DNA from: CAYYYW01 sp964476245
GTDB lineage: Bacteria > Patescibacteriota > Microgenomatia > UBA1406 > HO2-37-13b
Length of the DNA: 64,000 bases
Direction of reading: 5' to 3'
Assembly (NCBI GenBank): GCA_964476245.1
Contig: CAYYYW010000002.1
Location: 26,413-90,412 of the forward strand
Shown here in pieces: positions 33,723 to 42,119 of the stretch. A program made the translations under genes and the position numbers. Every line of letters begins with the position of its first letter. The stretch's first letter is position 1. The notes below the pieces were generated by a model. That model did not search any database and was not told the DNA's origin. It saw only the letters and a list, made by a program, of their open reading frames with translations.

Positions 33723-33751
33723 TTGACATACAGTTTTACATATGATATATT
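33723..33751 (+). promoter_or_regulatory. Promoter of the toxin-antitoxin operon
   Basis: TTGACA (33723-33728), 17 bases, TATATT (33746-33751). The predicted start of transcription is at about 33758, two bases before the antitoxin ATG, so the message is effectively leaderless. Confidence 0.75.
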
Positions 33752-33759
33752 GAAAAAAT

Positions 33760-34035
33760 ATGAAAAAAACATCGGCTAAAAAATATCAATTCATCCCAGA
33801 ACTTATCAGCGCTTCCCAACTACAGAGAGAATCAGGCAAGATTATTGACATGGTCTGTGAAAACTTACAGCCATATTTTATTGTCCGCAACAATAAACCC
33901 ACTGCCGTTCTTATTAATATTGGAGAATACGAAAGATTAAAGGAAGCCCAAAGAGAATGGGAGTGGCAGGATACCACGGAAGCCATAAGAGTAGCTGAAA
34001 AAGAGAAAAAAGGGGAAAAATTAAAAAAACTATAA
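33760..34035 (+). CDS. Phd/YefM-type antitoxin
   Basis: A 91-aa protein. The Phd/YefM DNA-binding core is visible as LISASQLQRESGKIIDMV and PYFIVRNNKPTAVLINIGEYERL, followed by an acidic/basic C-terminal helix that would wrap the toxin. It would repress its own promoter and neutralise the RelE-like toxin encoded 44 bases downstream. Confidence 0.8.
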   Translation: MKKTSAKKYQFIPELISASQLQRESGKIIDMVCENLQPYFIVRNNKPTAVLINIGEYERLKEAQREWEWQDTTEAIRVAEKEKKGEKLKKL

Positions 34036-34079
34036 GGCTCTATTTGTGATTTGTGGAAAGAGTTACAAAAAGCAGACAA

Positions 34080-34340
34080 ATGATTATAATACTAACAACG
34101 TCGTACTTCCGTAAAGCTCTTAAGAAAATCCCAGAAGACGTAGCTAAACAATTTAAAATTAAACAGGCCATTTTTAAGAAAAACCCATTTACTTCTTCAT
34201 TAAAAACTCATAAACTTAGCGGGAAACTGTCTCATTACCACAGCTTTTCAATAAATTATCAATACCGCGTGTTGTTTGAATTTCTGAATGAAAAGACTGT
34301 CCTTTTCATAAATGTAGGAACCCATGGAATCTATAAATAA
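34080..34340 (+). CDS. RelE/ParE-superfamily toxin
   Basis: The frame is open from 34053, but the fold starts at MIIILTTSYFRKALKKIP, so I choose the ATG at 34080 (86 aa). The RelE-like strand pattern is seen in HKLSGKLSHYHSFSINYQYRV and a C-terminal LFINVGTHGIY. Members cleave mRNA on the ribosome or poison gyrase; which applies is not clear. It forms a type II pair with the upstream antitoxin, and its 3' end overlaps thpR by 17 bases. Confidence 0.75.
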   Translation: MIIILTTSYFRKALKKIPEDVAKQFKIKQAIFKKNPFTSSLKTHKLSGKLSHYHSFSINYQYRVLFEFLNEKTVLFINVGTHGIYK

Positions 34341-34878
34341 TAAAAAAATTAAGGCTTTCATTGCCGTTGAAATACCAAAAAAAATAAAATCAGAGATTTT
34401 AAAAATTCAAAACTGTTTAAAAAAGGCTGGACTAGAGGCTAAATGGATTCGGTCGGAAAATGTTCACCTAACAGTGACTTTTTTGGGTTCAATTAATGAT
34501 AGACAAACAACACAGATTAAGAAGATTCTTACTCCAATGAATCGATTCATCGAAAAACCAATCCAACTTCTATTTGGAAAAATTTCTGCTTTTTCCAATG
34601 TTTTAAATGCCAGAATTATTTTTGTTGATCTTTCTGGTGAAATTGAAAAACTCAGTGCCTTAGCAGTTAAAATTAGAAATGAACTAAAAAACAAAAAAAT
34701 CTGGTTTGACGAAAAGCCGTTTGTTGCTCATATTACTTTAGGAAGATTTAAAAAACCACAAAACTTGAGTCAACTTGTGCAGAAATTTGCTGTTAAAAAA
34801 ATTCCATTTGCGGTAAAAGAAATTTCTCTCTATCAAAGCCAACTATCTCCCGCTGGTTCAATTTATTCAAAGCTATGA
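34324..34878 (+). CDS. thpR: RNA 2',3'-cyclic phosphodiesterase (2'-5' RNA ligase family)
   Basis: A 184-aa two-H phosphoesterase. Both catalytic HxT motifs are present: VHLTVTFLG (His48) and AHITLGRF (His136). The family opens 2',3'-cyclic phosphates at RNA ends. The start overlaps the toxin stop, which is unusual and raises the possibility that it handles RNA ends left by the toxin; that is inference. Confidence 0.85.
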   Translation: MESINNKKIKAFIAVEIPKKIKSEILKIQNCLKKAGLEAKWIRSENVHLTVTFLGSINDRQTTQIKKILTPMNRFIEKPIQLLFGKISAFSNVLNARIIFVDLSGEIEKLSALAVKIRNELKNKKIWFDEKPFVAHITLGRFKKPQNLSQLVQKFAVKKIPFAVKEISLYQSQLSPAGSIYSKL

Positions 34879-34887
34879 ATAGCACAA

Positions 34888-36678
34888 TTATTCTAACGTT
34901 ACTTTGTATATTTTATCTTTCACCAGCGTATAAATATTTTTTTCTGATTCCAAAACAACAAAATCTGAGGCTTTGGAGAAAATAGAAGAGTCTATTTGGC
35001 GCTCATACTCACCGTCTTTGGAAAGGATATAAATTCTGCCCTTGGATTTCTCCCACAGATATATTTTATTAGAGTTTTTATCGGTAAAAACTTTAGTGAA
35101 CGAACGCCCGTCTTTTTCCGGAAGATCTATCTTAAATTCGTCGCGGCCGCCGGCCGTATACTTATATATATTATTGTTGGTGCAAATATACAAAGACGAG
35201 TCGATGGCAATTGAATTACTCTCGGCCAAATCAATTGACTGGCCACTTTTAAAATACGAGGTTTTGTTAGAATATCCACCCTCTGCCACCAAATATTTAT
35301 ATATCTCATCTTTGGCTTTGTCTAAAAGATATAAGTTGCCATTGTAAATCCAAAAATCAACTAATTCACCCCAATCGTCATCTTTTTTAATTACCAAATT
35401 TATCTTGTCGTCTTTGCCAATTTTAAAAATACCTTTTTCTTTCTGGTAAAAAAATATTTCGTTATTATACGTCGCAATCAATGTCGCCTTTTTAATTTCT
35501 TTCCCCCCAACCATTCTCGTTGATTTTTTTGTTAATGAAAGAACGTAGGCTTCGCCAGCGTCAGAATTCAATACAGCCAGAGCTTCTTTGTCCAAAAACA
35601 TTTTTACCCCCTGTGCTTCTTTGATAATTAGAGTTAAGTCATAAAATTCTTCGTATTTTTTTTCCTCTTTTTTAACAATCTCTTTTTCTTTGGTAGAAAT
35701 AAGCTTGGCTAATTCTTTGATTTCTTTGATTTCTTTTTTACCCACAATTTTCTTCAGCTCTACAAGATCATTTTTCGCGTCTGACAAGAGGACTAAAGAT
35801 CGCTGCAGGTTTATGGTAGAAAGATCAGCCGCCTCATTTAGTTTTTGGTTAATTTTTTCTTCATAGGATTTAACCTTCTTTGTCAATTCCGACTGGACTC
35901 TCCTTTGGTAACCAAAACCAACGCTCCAGAGAAGAATCAAAAAAAGAGCCGCCGCCGCAACCAATGTTAATTTTTTCTTTTGTGGGGTAATTGTTTGATA
36001 ATGGGATAGTCTTTTTTGAAAACTAAACAAAAATTCTTTTAATTTGTCCGTAAATGATGCTCTAGGTTCGTAAGTAGCTTCTTTTCCATCTTCAAGAAAT
36101 TTCTCTTCTTCTTCCGGCTCTTTTTCTTGGCTGAATTGAACAAAAACAGCAATCGCCCCCGCATCTTCTTTTTCTTTCAAAAGTGGGGCAAGGTCTTCTA
36201 CTATCTCCTTCGGTGACCGATTGTTTAATTGACGATTAAGCTCTTCTTTGTCAATCAAGAGGGAAAAATTTTTCGAGGCGAAAATAAAGAAATCTTTGTC
36301 TTTTGTATACCCTGAAGCACTATTATTTCCGGTAATGATTTTTTCGATTTTATCATCTCTTTTGAGATAAATTTCTCCCTCACCCAAAGTTAAAAGATAA
36401 AAAACATCTTCAATTAACAATCCGCTGGCACAAGAAAAAGATTCTTCTTTAATAATTTTTCCTATTTCTTGATCAATGATTGTTTTAAATTCTAAAAGAT
36501 TTTTTGGTTTTTTTAACTGAATCGTTTCTCCTATATTTTTTATCCTTGTCCGAATTTCGTCTTTGGGAAGATTGTTTTTCATTCCAAAAACAAAATAAAG
36601 ATTTCCTCCCGCTAAAAATTCAGTGGTAAAACCTTCTTCTTCCTTGCCTAAAAATATGGCATAGCCCGAGGTTAACAT
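34888..36678 (-). CDS. Membrane protein: PPM-like domain, TM, coiled coil, propeller-like C terminus
   Basis: A 596-aa protein of a lineage-specific type. Residues ~1-195 resemble a PP2C/PPM-type fold (LTSGYAIFLGKEEEG, LLTLGEGEIYLKRD, DAGAIAVFVQF), but the usual metal-binding DGxG is not evident. A membrane helix follows (~240-258, LTLVAAAALFLILLWSVGFG), then a coiled coil (~265-350) and a repeat-containing beta region (~370-596) with segments like LYLLDKAKDEIYKY and YTLVKDKIYKV that suggest a propeller. An extracytoplasmic sensor coupled to a cytoplasmic pseudo-phosphatase is a guess. Confidence 0.5.
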   Translation of the reverse strand: MLTSGYAIFLGKEEEGFTTEFLAGGNLYFVFGMKNNLPKDEIRTRIKNIGETIQLKKPKNLLEFKTIIDQEIGKIIKEESFSCASGLLIEDVFYLLTLGEGEIYLKRDDKIEKIITGNNSASGYTKDKDFFIFASKNFSLLIDKEELNRQLNNRSPKEIVEDLAPLLKEKEDAGAIAVFVQFSQEKEPEEEEKFLEDGKEATYEPRASFTDKLKEFLFSFQKRLSHYQTITPQKKKLTLVAAAALFLILLWSVGFGYQRRVQSELTKKVKSYEEKINQKLNEAADLSTINLQRSLVLLSDAKNDLVELKKIVGKKEIKEIKELAKLISTKEKEIVKKEEKKYEEFYDLTLIIKEAQGVKMFLDKEALAVLNSDAGEAYVLSLTKKSTRMVGGKEIKKATLIATYNNEIFFYQKEKGIFKIGKDDKINLVIKKDDDWGELVDFWIYNGNLYLLDKAKDEIYKYLVAEGGYSNKTSYFKSGQSIDLAESNSIAIDSSLYICTNNNIYKYTAGGRDEFKIDLPEKDGRSFTKVFTDKNSNKIYLWEKSKGRIYILSKDGEYERQIDSSIFSKASDFVVLESEKNIYTLVKDKIYKVTLE

Positions 36679-36684
36679 ATTAAA

Positions 36685-36924
36685 TCATAAAATAAATAGA
36701 CTATAAAGGATTAAAATTATTGTTAATATTAATTGTATAAAAGCCGCCAAAGAAAGCAAGCCTCCATCTTTGATTTCAATTGTCTTCTTCATCACTTGAA
36801 CTTGTTTTATTACAACGATCGCAAAAAACAGATAAATAAAAGATCCCACTATCCCAAATATTTTAATGGCCAAAGACAAAAAATTACCCAAATTTAATTC
36901 GTTCAAAATTTGATTAAGGTCCAC
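36685..36924 (-). CDS. Two-TM protein, DUF5657-like
   Basis: A 79-aa protein with two membrane helices (IFGIVGSFIYLFFAIVVI and ALAAFIQLIL-like segments) joined by a short loop VMKKTIEIKDGG. It matches my memory of a small Patescibacteria family (DUF5657), function unknown. It overlaps the PH-domain gene by 11 bases and precedes the PPM-like gene by 6, so the three are one operon. Confidence 0.6.
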   Translation of the reverse strand: MDLNQILNELNLGNFLSLAIKIFGIVGSFIYLFFAIVVIKQVQVMKKTIEIKDGGLLSLAAFIQLILTIILILYSLFIL

Positions 36925-37480
36925 GGCGGGTTTTCATTAAACTGTTAATTATCTGAGCGGCTTCAGTCGGCTTGGGGATATTAATAAACTCGATATTAGC
37001 TTCTGTTCCGGCTGTTTGAATAAACAAATCACCATAATTAAAAAGCGAAGGAATAAATCCGCCGGACTTCACTGTCACATCTTCTATCTTTGAAATTGAA
37101 GAGGTGGTAAATTCTTTATATAAAATTTGGTGAAAATCGACATCAATGATTCTTCTATTGCTGATAATACCAACGTTAAAAAGGTAGTTCAGAATATTTA
37201 AAAATATGTAGCTTAAAAGAAAGCTGTACCAAAAAAAATTAATAAATAAAAATTGCTGGGCTGATAAATTATTTATTAAGACGATGTTAAAAAAAAATGG
37301 CAGAATTAAAATGATTAAGGTGGTAATGATCCAGGAAACCTGGGTAATGGGATGAGCTCTTAAGACTAAAATTACTGTTTCGTCACCCGCCTGGGTTTCA
37401 AACCGCAACGAAGGATGAAGACAAAAAGAATGAAGCAATCGATGCGATGGTGATGTTTTTGCGTTAAATACGGTTGGCAT
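36914..37480 (-). CDS. Bacterial PH domain membrane protein
   Basis: A 188-aa protein with two membrane helices (~50-105) and a bacterial PH domain (bPH2/YdbT-like): GIISNRRIIDVDFHQILYK, SISKIEDVTVKSGG and NYGDLFIQTAG are the typical strands. The family is poorly understood. A TATAAT box (37489-37494, minus strand) 8 bases before the ATG suggests a leaderless mRNA. It is the first gene of the PH - two-TM - PPM-like operon. Confidence 0.75.
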   Translation of the reverse strand: MPTVFNAKTSPSHRLLHSFCLHPSLRFETQAGDETVILVLRAHPITQVSWIITTLIILILPFFFNIVLINNLSAQQFLFINFFWYSFLLSYIFLNILNYLFNVGIISNRRIIDVDFHQILYKEFTTSSISKIEDVTVKSGGFIPSLFNYGDLFIQTAGTEANIEFINIPKPTEAAQIINSLMKTRRGP

Positions 37481-37526
37481 TTAAAAATATTATACCAAAC
37501 TCATAAAAACGCACCGGAATAAAAAA

Positions 37527-37648
37527 TGCCTTGGCGATGACCTACTTTCCCTCTTACCGAAGCAAGAAGTATCATGGGCGCTGTCTTGTTTCAAGACTCT
37601 GTTCGGGATGGGAAGAGTTGTTTCCAAAACGCTCCAATCGCCAAGGCA
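37527..37648 (-). rRNA. rrf: 5S ribosomal RNA
   Basis: The terminal helix TGCCTTGGCGA/TCGCCAAGGCA closes a 122-nt sequence with the typical CCCATCCCGAACAGAGT loop and GAGGGAAAGTAGGTCATCGCC 3' domain on the minus strand. No 16S or 23S gene is nearby, so this 5S is unlinked. Confidence 0.9.
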
Positions 37649-37806
37649 GTAAATATTATAACAAAAAAATAGACGAATTGTTTACAACAAAAAATTTAAA
37701 CAAAAGCTAATTCAACCATCTTTTTAAAATCTTTTTTGTTTAAGGAATCATGAAAATAAAAAGCAAATCAAACTTCGGGGCTTAGAGTGGTGACAAAACA
37801 GTTTAA

Positions 37807-38370
37807 TCAAATAATAATCCTCTCAATATTTATTACCTTTTTATCTCTTAAAATAATTTTTAGAATTTCTCCTTTAGCAACGTAATGTTTGTCAAGCCAT
37901 AGTTTTATTGGGAATTTGTCGCCCTTTAGGTAGTGCCATAATAATGTGATATGATCCCCATGGGTAACTAAAATACAATTTTTTCCTGTTGTAACTTTGT
38001 CCTTATATGCCTTAACCATTCTTCGCAAAACATTCTTTTGACTTTCCATTGTTGGGTGATTATAAACATCCTTTCCCCAAGGATTATTTTTAGGTATGGG
38101 TTTTCCCTGTAAACCATGCCTAACTTCTATTAAATTGCTGTCAATAAAAACAAAAGAGTTAATATACGAAGCAATAATTTCCGCTGTTTGTAATGTTCTG
38201 ACTACTGGACTGGAGTAAATAGACAGTTTTTGGGATTTGTTTTTCTTAAACCATAAACCAATCCTCTTTGCGTTATTTCTTCCTAATCGAGACAAATAAA
38301 GCGGCAACCTTATAGGATAGATATTTTTTGGATTATCATATTCTGTGTGTCTAACAATAAAGATCTCCAT
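37807..38370 (-). CDS. Histidine phosphatase family protein
   Basis: A 187-aa phosphoglycerate-mutase-like enzyme. The phospho-acceptor His is in IFIVRHTEYD (RHT rather than the usual RHG). The other conserved residues are seen in SSPVVRTLQTAEI, the Glu in LIEVRHGLQG and the second His in LVTHGDHITLL. The substrate is unknown, and its size fits a broad-specificity phosphatase. It stands alone between the 5S gene and the AbrB-like gene. Confidence 0.8.
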   Translation of the reverse strand: MEIFIVRHTEYDNPKNIYPIRLPLYLSRLGRNNAKRIGLWFKKNKSQKLSIYSSPVVRTLQTAEIIASYINSFVFIDSNLIEVRHGLQGKPIPKNNPWGKDVYNHPTMESQKNVLRRMVKAYKDKVTTGKNCILVTHGDHITLLWHYLKGDKFPIKLWLDKHYVAKGEILKIILRDKKVINIERIII

Positions 38371-38408
38371 GTCTTAGATTATATCAAAACCCACCCTGTT
38401 AATCCTGA

Positions 38409-38439
38409 TTGACAAATGTTTCCTTACTTTTTATATAAT
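38409..38439 (+). promoter_or_regulatory. Promoter of the AbrB-like gene
   Basis: TTGACA (38409-38414), then 17 bases to TATATA (38432) or 19 to TATAAT (38434-38439). The start of transcription is predicted within a few bases of the ATG at 38449. Confidence 0.65.
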
Positions 38440-38448
38440 TTCCTTACT

Positions 38449-38706
38449 ATGTTACAAACCGTAAGGATTACCAACAAAAGACAGATTACCATCCCGGTGA
38501 GAATATTTAATCAGCCGGGGCTTAACCAAGGAAACAAATTAATTGTTGAGGTTAATTCCAATAAGATAATTATGCAAAAAGCCCAACTATTATTAGATAA
38601 ATTGGCCGGTTCGTTGAAAACTCCTGTACGCTATAGAAATAAATCATTAGATTTTATTATAAGAGAGGCTAAATTTGACAAGAAGATTTTAAAAGTGATT
38701 GAATAG
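38449..38706 (+). CDS. SpoVT/AbrB-type DNA-binding protein, orphan antitoxin-like
   Basis: The frame is open from 38416 but covers the -10 region. The fold begins at MLQTVRITNKRQITIPVRIF, giving 85 aa. The swapped-hairpin AbrB motif is clear (ITNKRQITIPVRI, then LIVEVNSNKIIMQKA). Such proteins are often antitoxins for PIN or similar toxins, but no toxin gene follows, so it may be an orphan regulator. Confidence 0.75.
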   Translation: MLQTVRITNKRQITIPVRIFNQPGLNQGNKLIVEVNSNKIIMQKAQLLLDKLAGSLKTPVRYRNKSLDFIIREAKFDKKILKVIE

Positions 38707-38816
38707 TCTTTTTACACTTTTGAAGTATGATGGGCTAATTTCTAAAATAATTAACAATTAACAACTGTGTGGTTAAACGGATTGTTTGGATTAAATAAAT
38801 AAGCATGTCTTAAAAT

Positions 38817-40802
38817 ATGACCGCTGAAAAGACAGATATTATAAGGGGTTTGGCTGACGGATCGCTTGAAGATGCTGAAAAATTTGAGCTTAGACGGCGT
38901 CGGGCAATCGAATCAATCTTTGGAAATTGGGATTTTAAAAGAGGAAGTGCTTCTCTTGAGCAATTAGGAAAAAGTTCGCTGGCTGAGGCTCTTTTTGATC
39001 TAGAACGTCCGCTTGTATATGTTTCTGCCGAAGCCAGTCTCCTTGTTTCTGAAAAAGACTTTCCAGAAGATCTCGACCCGGCTGAAAGAATTCTGGGAAT
39101 TAATGGCGCCGGAGGATTGGGTATACTCGCCGGCGATGAGACCATGCAATTTACCGACTTGGGCTTACCTGTTATATTGGTTACCTGTTGGTATAACTCC
39201 CGCTGGCATCAAAAAGTTAGCCAGGAAACAGGATTTTATCAAACTGAAGTAGATGAGTCCATTCCTCGCCCGGAAAAAGTTGGGGCGAAAAAATTAATTG
39301 AGGTTACTTTAAAAATTAATGGTCAGGATCGCCTATTTGAAATTTATACAAAAAAGGTTGATGGAGTTCCCGTTGTTTTTCCTTACGAACCCAACTATGG
39401 TGAGTTATATCAAGGCTCTACCAATGATTGGCATCGGCTTTTTCAAGACGCCGGACTTATGGCCGTTCACAAAGGGCTGGTTGAGCTTGGTATTGTCCCT
39501 TCAAAAATCATTATGAATGAAGCAGCCACGTTTGTTTTTGTCCTGTCACATTTGGATTATCTCGTTAAACAAGGGATGGCTGTCGATGGTGCCTTGGAAA
39601 TGGTTCGAATGAATACAATTTTTACTAATCATACTATGGAAGGATCAGCAGCTGGACATTTTTCTCAAGATGGCATTATGAGACATGTTCACGGTCAATC
39701 AGATGAACAGATGGCCGGCAATCTTCATCCTGACGTTGCCACCTTATTGAGAACCCTCGCGGAAAAATCCGCCGGACGCATAACTGATATTGCCATGGGG
39801 CTTGCCCAAACGCATAGTGGTGTTAGCAAATTACACGCCGATCGAGCAACTGAAGTTTTTAATCGCCCACATTGGCCAATCACCAACGCTCTTTATCTCC
39901 CCAGATGGCTCAATCCCCGACTCCTTGGGCTTTTTACTGATAGATATAAAGGAATTTTAGATGAATTTGGTTTGGCGTCAGAAGACTACCAAAATAAAAT
40001 CGAGGCTTTAGTTGACGATGAACTTATTGAAATAAAAGAAGCCGCCCGGCAGGAACTAAGAAAGTATTTAGAAACCCGTCGTGATCAATATGACCAACCT
40101 ATTACTTTACCAGCCGAAGACAAAGTGCTTCCCGATGGTCAACGGATAAAAGAGAAAATTGTTTACTGGGCAAGGCGCTGGCAAGAATATAAAAGACCTT
40201 GGCTTGTTTTTATGGATCTTCCCCAATTGGCAGATTTGCTGGAAGAAAAAAACATTCATCTTTTAATCGCCGGCAAAGCTCATAAAACCGGTCACGATAT
40301 GAAACACTCAATGCGATTCATTTTGCAGCAGATTGATAGCTATGAAAATGAGAAAATAAGAGAAGTTCTTAAAAGACGAATTCATTTCGTCCAAGATTAT
40401 GATGAACCTTTAGCCAAAAAATTAGCCGCCGGTGGTGACATTTGCCTGAACACTCCGCTTCTTGGAACTGAAGCTTGTGGAACCTCGTGGGAAAAGGCAA
40501 TTGCCAATTTAACACTATTGATTTCTAAGGCCGATGGGGGAGTTAGAGATTATTTAAAACAAGTCTTTAAAGGGAAAGCAAGACTGCCTTTTTTGGAAAT
40601 TGAAGGAGAAGACAAGAATGAAGATGCTCAATCTTTATATAATCGCTTAGAAGAAGCAGTTGATATTATTGACGGGAAAAGTTCCGATATAAGTTGGGCT
40701 GATTTTGTTAAAAATGCCTTAGCTTCTTATCTTGAAGTTATAGCGGGACCGCGGATGATTGACCAATGTCTTAAGCTTATATTTGGATTAAAAACATACT
40801 AA
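38817..40802 (+). CDS. Alpha-glucan phosphorylase (GT35)
   Basis: A 661-aa short-form glycogen/maltodextrin phosphorylase releasing glucose-1-phosphate. Seen are GINGAGGLGILAGD, FTNHTMEGSAAGH, the arginine-lysine region LLIAGKAHKTGHD and the cofactor region GGDICLNTPLLGTEACGTSWEK. The last ends in WEKAI where most members have GMKA; the PLP-binding Lys is kept. No starch or glycogen synthase gene is in the window. It is monocistronic and followed by palindromes. Confidence 0.8.
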   Translation: MTAEKTDIIRGLADGSLEDAEKFELRRRRAIESIFGNWDFKRGSASLEQLGKSSLAEALFDLERPLVYVSAEASLLVSEKDFPEDLDPAERILGINGAGGLGILAGDETMQFTDLGLPVILVTCWYNSRWHQKVSQETGFYQTEVDESIPRPEKVGAKKLIEVTLKINGQDRLFEIYTKKVDGVPVVFPYEPNYGELYQGSTNDWHRLFQDAGLMAVHKGLVELGIVPSKIIMNEAATFVFVLSHLDYLVKQGMAVDGALEMVRMNTIFTNHTMEGSAAGHFSQDGIMRHVHGQSDEQMAGNLHPDVATLLRTLAEKSAGRITDIAMGLAQTHSGVSKLHADRATEVFNRPHWPITNALYLPRWLNPRLLGLFTDRYKGILDEFGLASEDYQNKIEALVDDELIEIKEAARQELRKYLETRRDQYDQPITLPAEDKVLPDGQRIKEKIVYWARRWQEYKRPWLVFMDLPQLADLLEEKNIHLLIAGKAHKTGHDMKHSMRFILQQIDSYENEKIREVLKRRIHFVQDYDEPLAKKLAAGGDICLNTPLLGTEACGTSWEKAIANLTLLISKADGGVRDYLKQVFKGKARLPFLEIEGEDKNEDAQSLYNRLEEAVDIIDGKSSDISWADFVKNALASYLEVIAGPRMIDQCLKLIFGLKTY

Positions 40803-40865
40803 AAAATTATTTCAACCTATTTTCTCTCTCTAAATTTGCCACTTTTGTGGAGCCCCACAAACAAA

Positions 40866-40985
40866 GGGACGTCTGACGTCCCAAAGCCCGTGGCACCACT
40901 ATTTACAGAGTTCCTTCCTGCGAAACGTCTGACGTCCCACTCTTGCGCGTGAGGCGGAACCCTGAACCCTATAGTGGTTTATGGG
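40866..40985. repeat. Palindrome cluster GACGTCTGACGTC and CCCTGAACC types
   Basis: GGGACGTCTGACGTCCC at 40866-40882 and a variant GAAACGTCTGACGTCCC at 40922-40938, then CCCTGAACC-CTATAG-TGGTTTATGGG at 40960-40985. The first type recurs as GAAACGTTTGACGTTTC at the start of the GIY-YIG gene. The second recurs inside the glmS ribozyme and at 5887. Confidence 0.75.
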
Positions 40986-41038
40986 ATAAGAAGATTTTAA
41001 AAACGCTATAATGTTTTTTATCTGCTAAAATCTATTTC

Positions 41039-41488
41039 ATGAAGATAATTAACAAAAAATTTAATCGGCAATATAGTCTTGTTGAAAAATATGAGGCAGG
41101 GATTGCTTTGACTGGGGCTGAAGTTAAATCTATAAGAACGGGAAGACTGCGACTGGAAGAAGCCTTTGTCAAAATTATGGCCTCTGGCGCCTATCTTCTT
41201 AACGCCGAAATTCCTATTTATCAATACGCCAGGCCCCAAGGCTATGATTCTAGAAGGTCACGCAAATTACTTCTTCACAAAAAAGAATTAATCCGATTAA
41301 AAACAAAAATTAATTCGGGCCGTGGATTGACAATTGTGCCTGTTTCCTGCTATAATAAGGGGCACCTAATTAAGCTTGAAATTGCTTTAGTTAAAGGAAG
41401 AGGAGAAATAGAGAGGAAAAAAATAGAAAAGAAAAGAGATATAAAAAGAGAAGAAGAAAGAGAAATGAAGGAGTATGTAAAGGGGTGA
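41039..41488 (+). CDS. smpB: SsrA-binding protein SmpB
   Basis: A 149-aa partner of tmRNA in rescue of stalled ribosomes. The OB-fold motifs NRQYSLVEKYEAGIALTGAE, EVKSIRTGRLRLEEAFVKI and the basic tail GRGEIERKKIEKKRDIKREE are canonical. The tmRNA gene follows 116 bases downstream on the same strand, a classic pairing. Confidence 0.95.
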   Translation: MKIINKKFNRQYSLVEKYEAGIALTGAEVKSIRTGRLRLEEAFVKIMASGAYLLNAEIPIYQYARPQGYDSRRSRKLLLHKKELIRLKTKINSGRGLTIVPVSCYNKGHLIKLEIALVKGRGEIERKKIEKKRDIKREEEREMKEYVKG

Positions 41489-41491
41489 TCA

Positions 41492-41559
41492 GTCCGCCAA
41501 ATCTTCCCACTCGCCTTAGTAGATTTCTACTGCGGCTCGTGGGGCGATTTTAGGCGGAC
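41492..41559. repeat. Long hairpin between smpB and ssrA
   Basis: Arms GTCCGCC/GGCGGAC enclose CACTCGCC/GGCTCGTG-like arms and a TAGTAGATTTCTACT tip. Lacking a clear T tract, it may be a folded repeat or an attenuating terminator for smpB. Confidence 0.55.
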
Positions 41560-41604
41560 GTAAGAAAATCTAATTGCTCACAAAGTTCGCAAAGATTTTC
41601 TAAC

Positions 41605-41996
41605 GGGGATGCAAGGCATCGACGGGAAAATTGCACTTTTAAAAATCGCTTAGACGGATCTATCCGTTAACTAGAAAAAAATACCTGATAACCACAATTT
41701 ATCAGCGGAAGAAGTTGAATTCCTAGCTTTCGGCGGGCGCGTGCCTGCCTTTGTTCAGGCATACAACTAATTCCCTCTCTTTGGGTTTTCTCCGATTAAA
41801 CCCAAAGAGGGAAAACCAATCGGGGTAAGATTCTGAAAAATTTTTAGTTATATTCAGGATTGACAAAACTAAACTAACCGCTTGACAAGGTTTGCTTGTT
41901 TTCCGAATCAAGCAAGAGTTAAAAACAATTTATTCTAAGCTAAAAATTTTCAAAGGTGTTTTCTCGGACCCCGGTTCAACTCCGGGCATCTCCACC
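41605..41996 (+). ncRNA. ssrA: Transfer-messenger RNA
   Basis: The acceptor arms GGGGATG (41605-41611) and CATCTCC (41987-41993) pair. The conserved 5' ATCGACGGGAAA and 3' T-arm CCCCGGTTCAACTCCGGG are present. CCA is only partly encoded (ACC then G). The best tag frame starts near GCG at 41705 (AEEVEFLAFGG...) and stops at TAA (41769-41771) after VQAYN. A strong stem, CCCTCTCTTTGGGTTT with its complement, follows. The tag does not end in the usual LAA. Confidence 0.9.
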
Positions 41997-42107
41997 GCGT
42001 CAAACGCGGCTTCGCCACTTAGCGAAGACGTGTTTGTAAGTCACATCAAACGTGACTTAAGCGTGTCGCGTTGATCGCGTCGAACGCGATCAAGACGCGA
42101 CTTTTAT
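41997..42107. repeat. Palindromic GCGTCAAACGCGG repeats after ssrA
   Basis: Several short inverted repeats follow one another (GCGTCAAACGC, AAGTCACATCAAACGTGACTT, GCGTGTCGCG, GATCGCGTCGAACGCGATC). The 20-base GCGTCAAACGCGGCTTCGCC recurs at about 42433-42452 inside the 3' end of the GIY-YIG gene. Confidence 0.7.
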
Positions 42108-42119
42108 ATATATTTAAAA

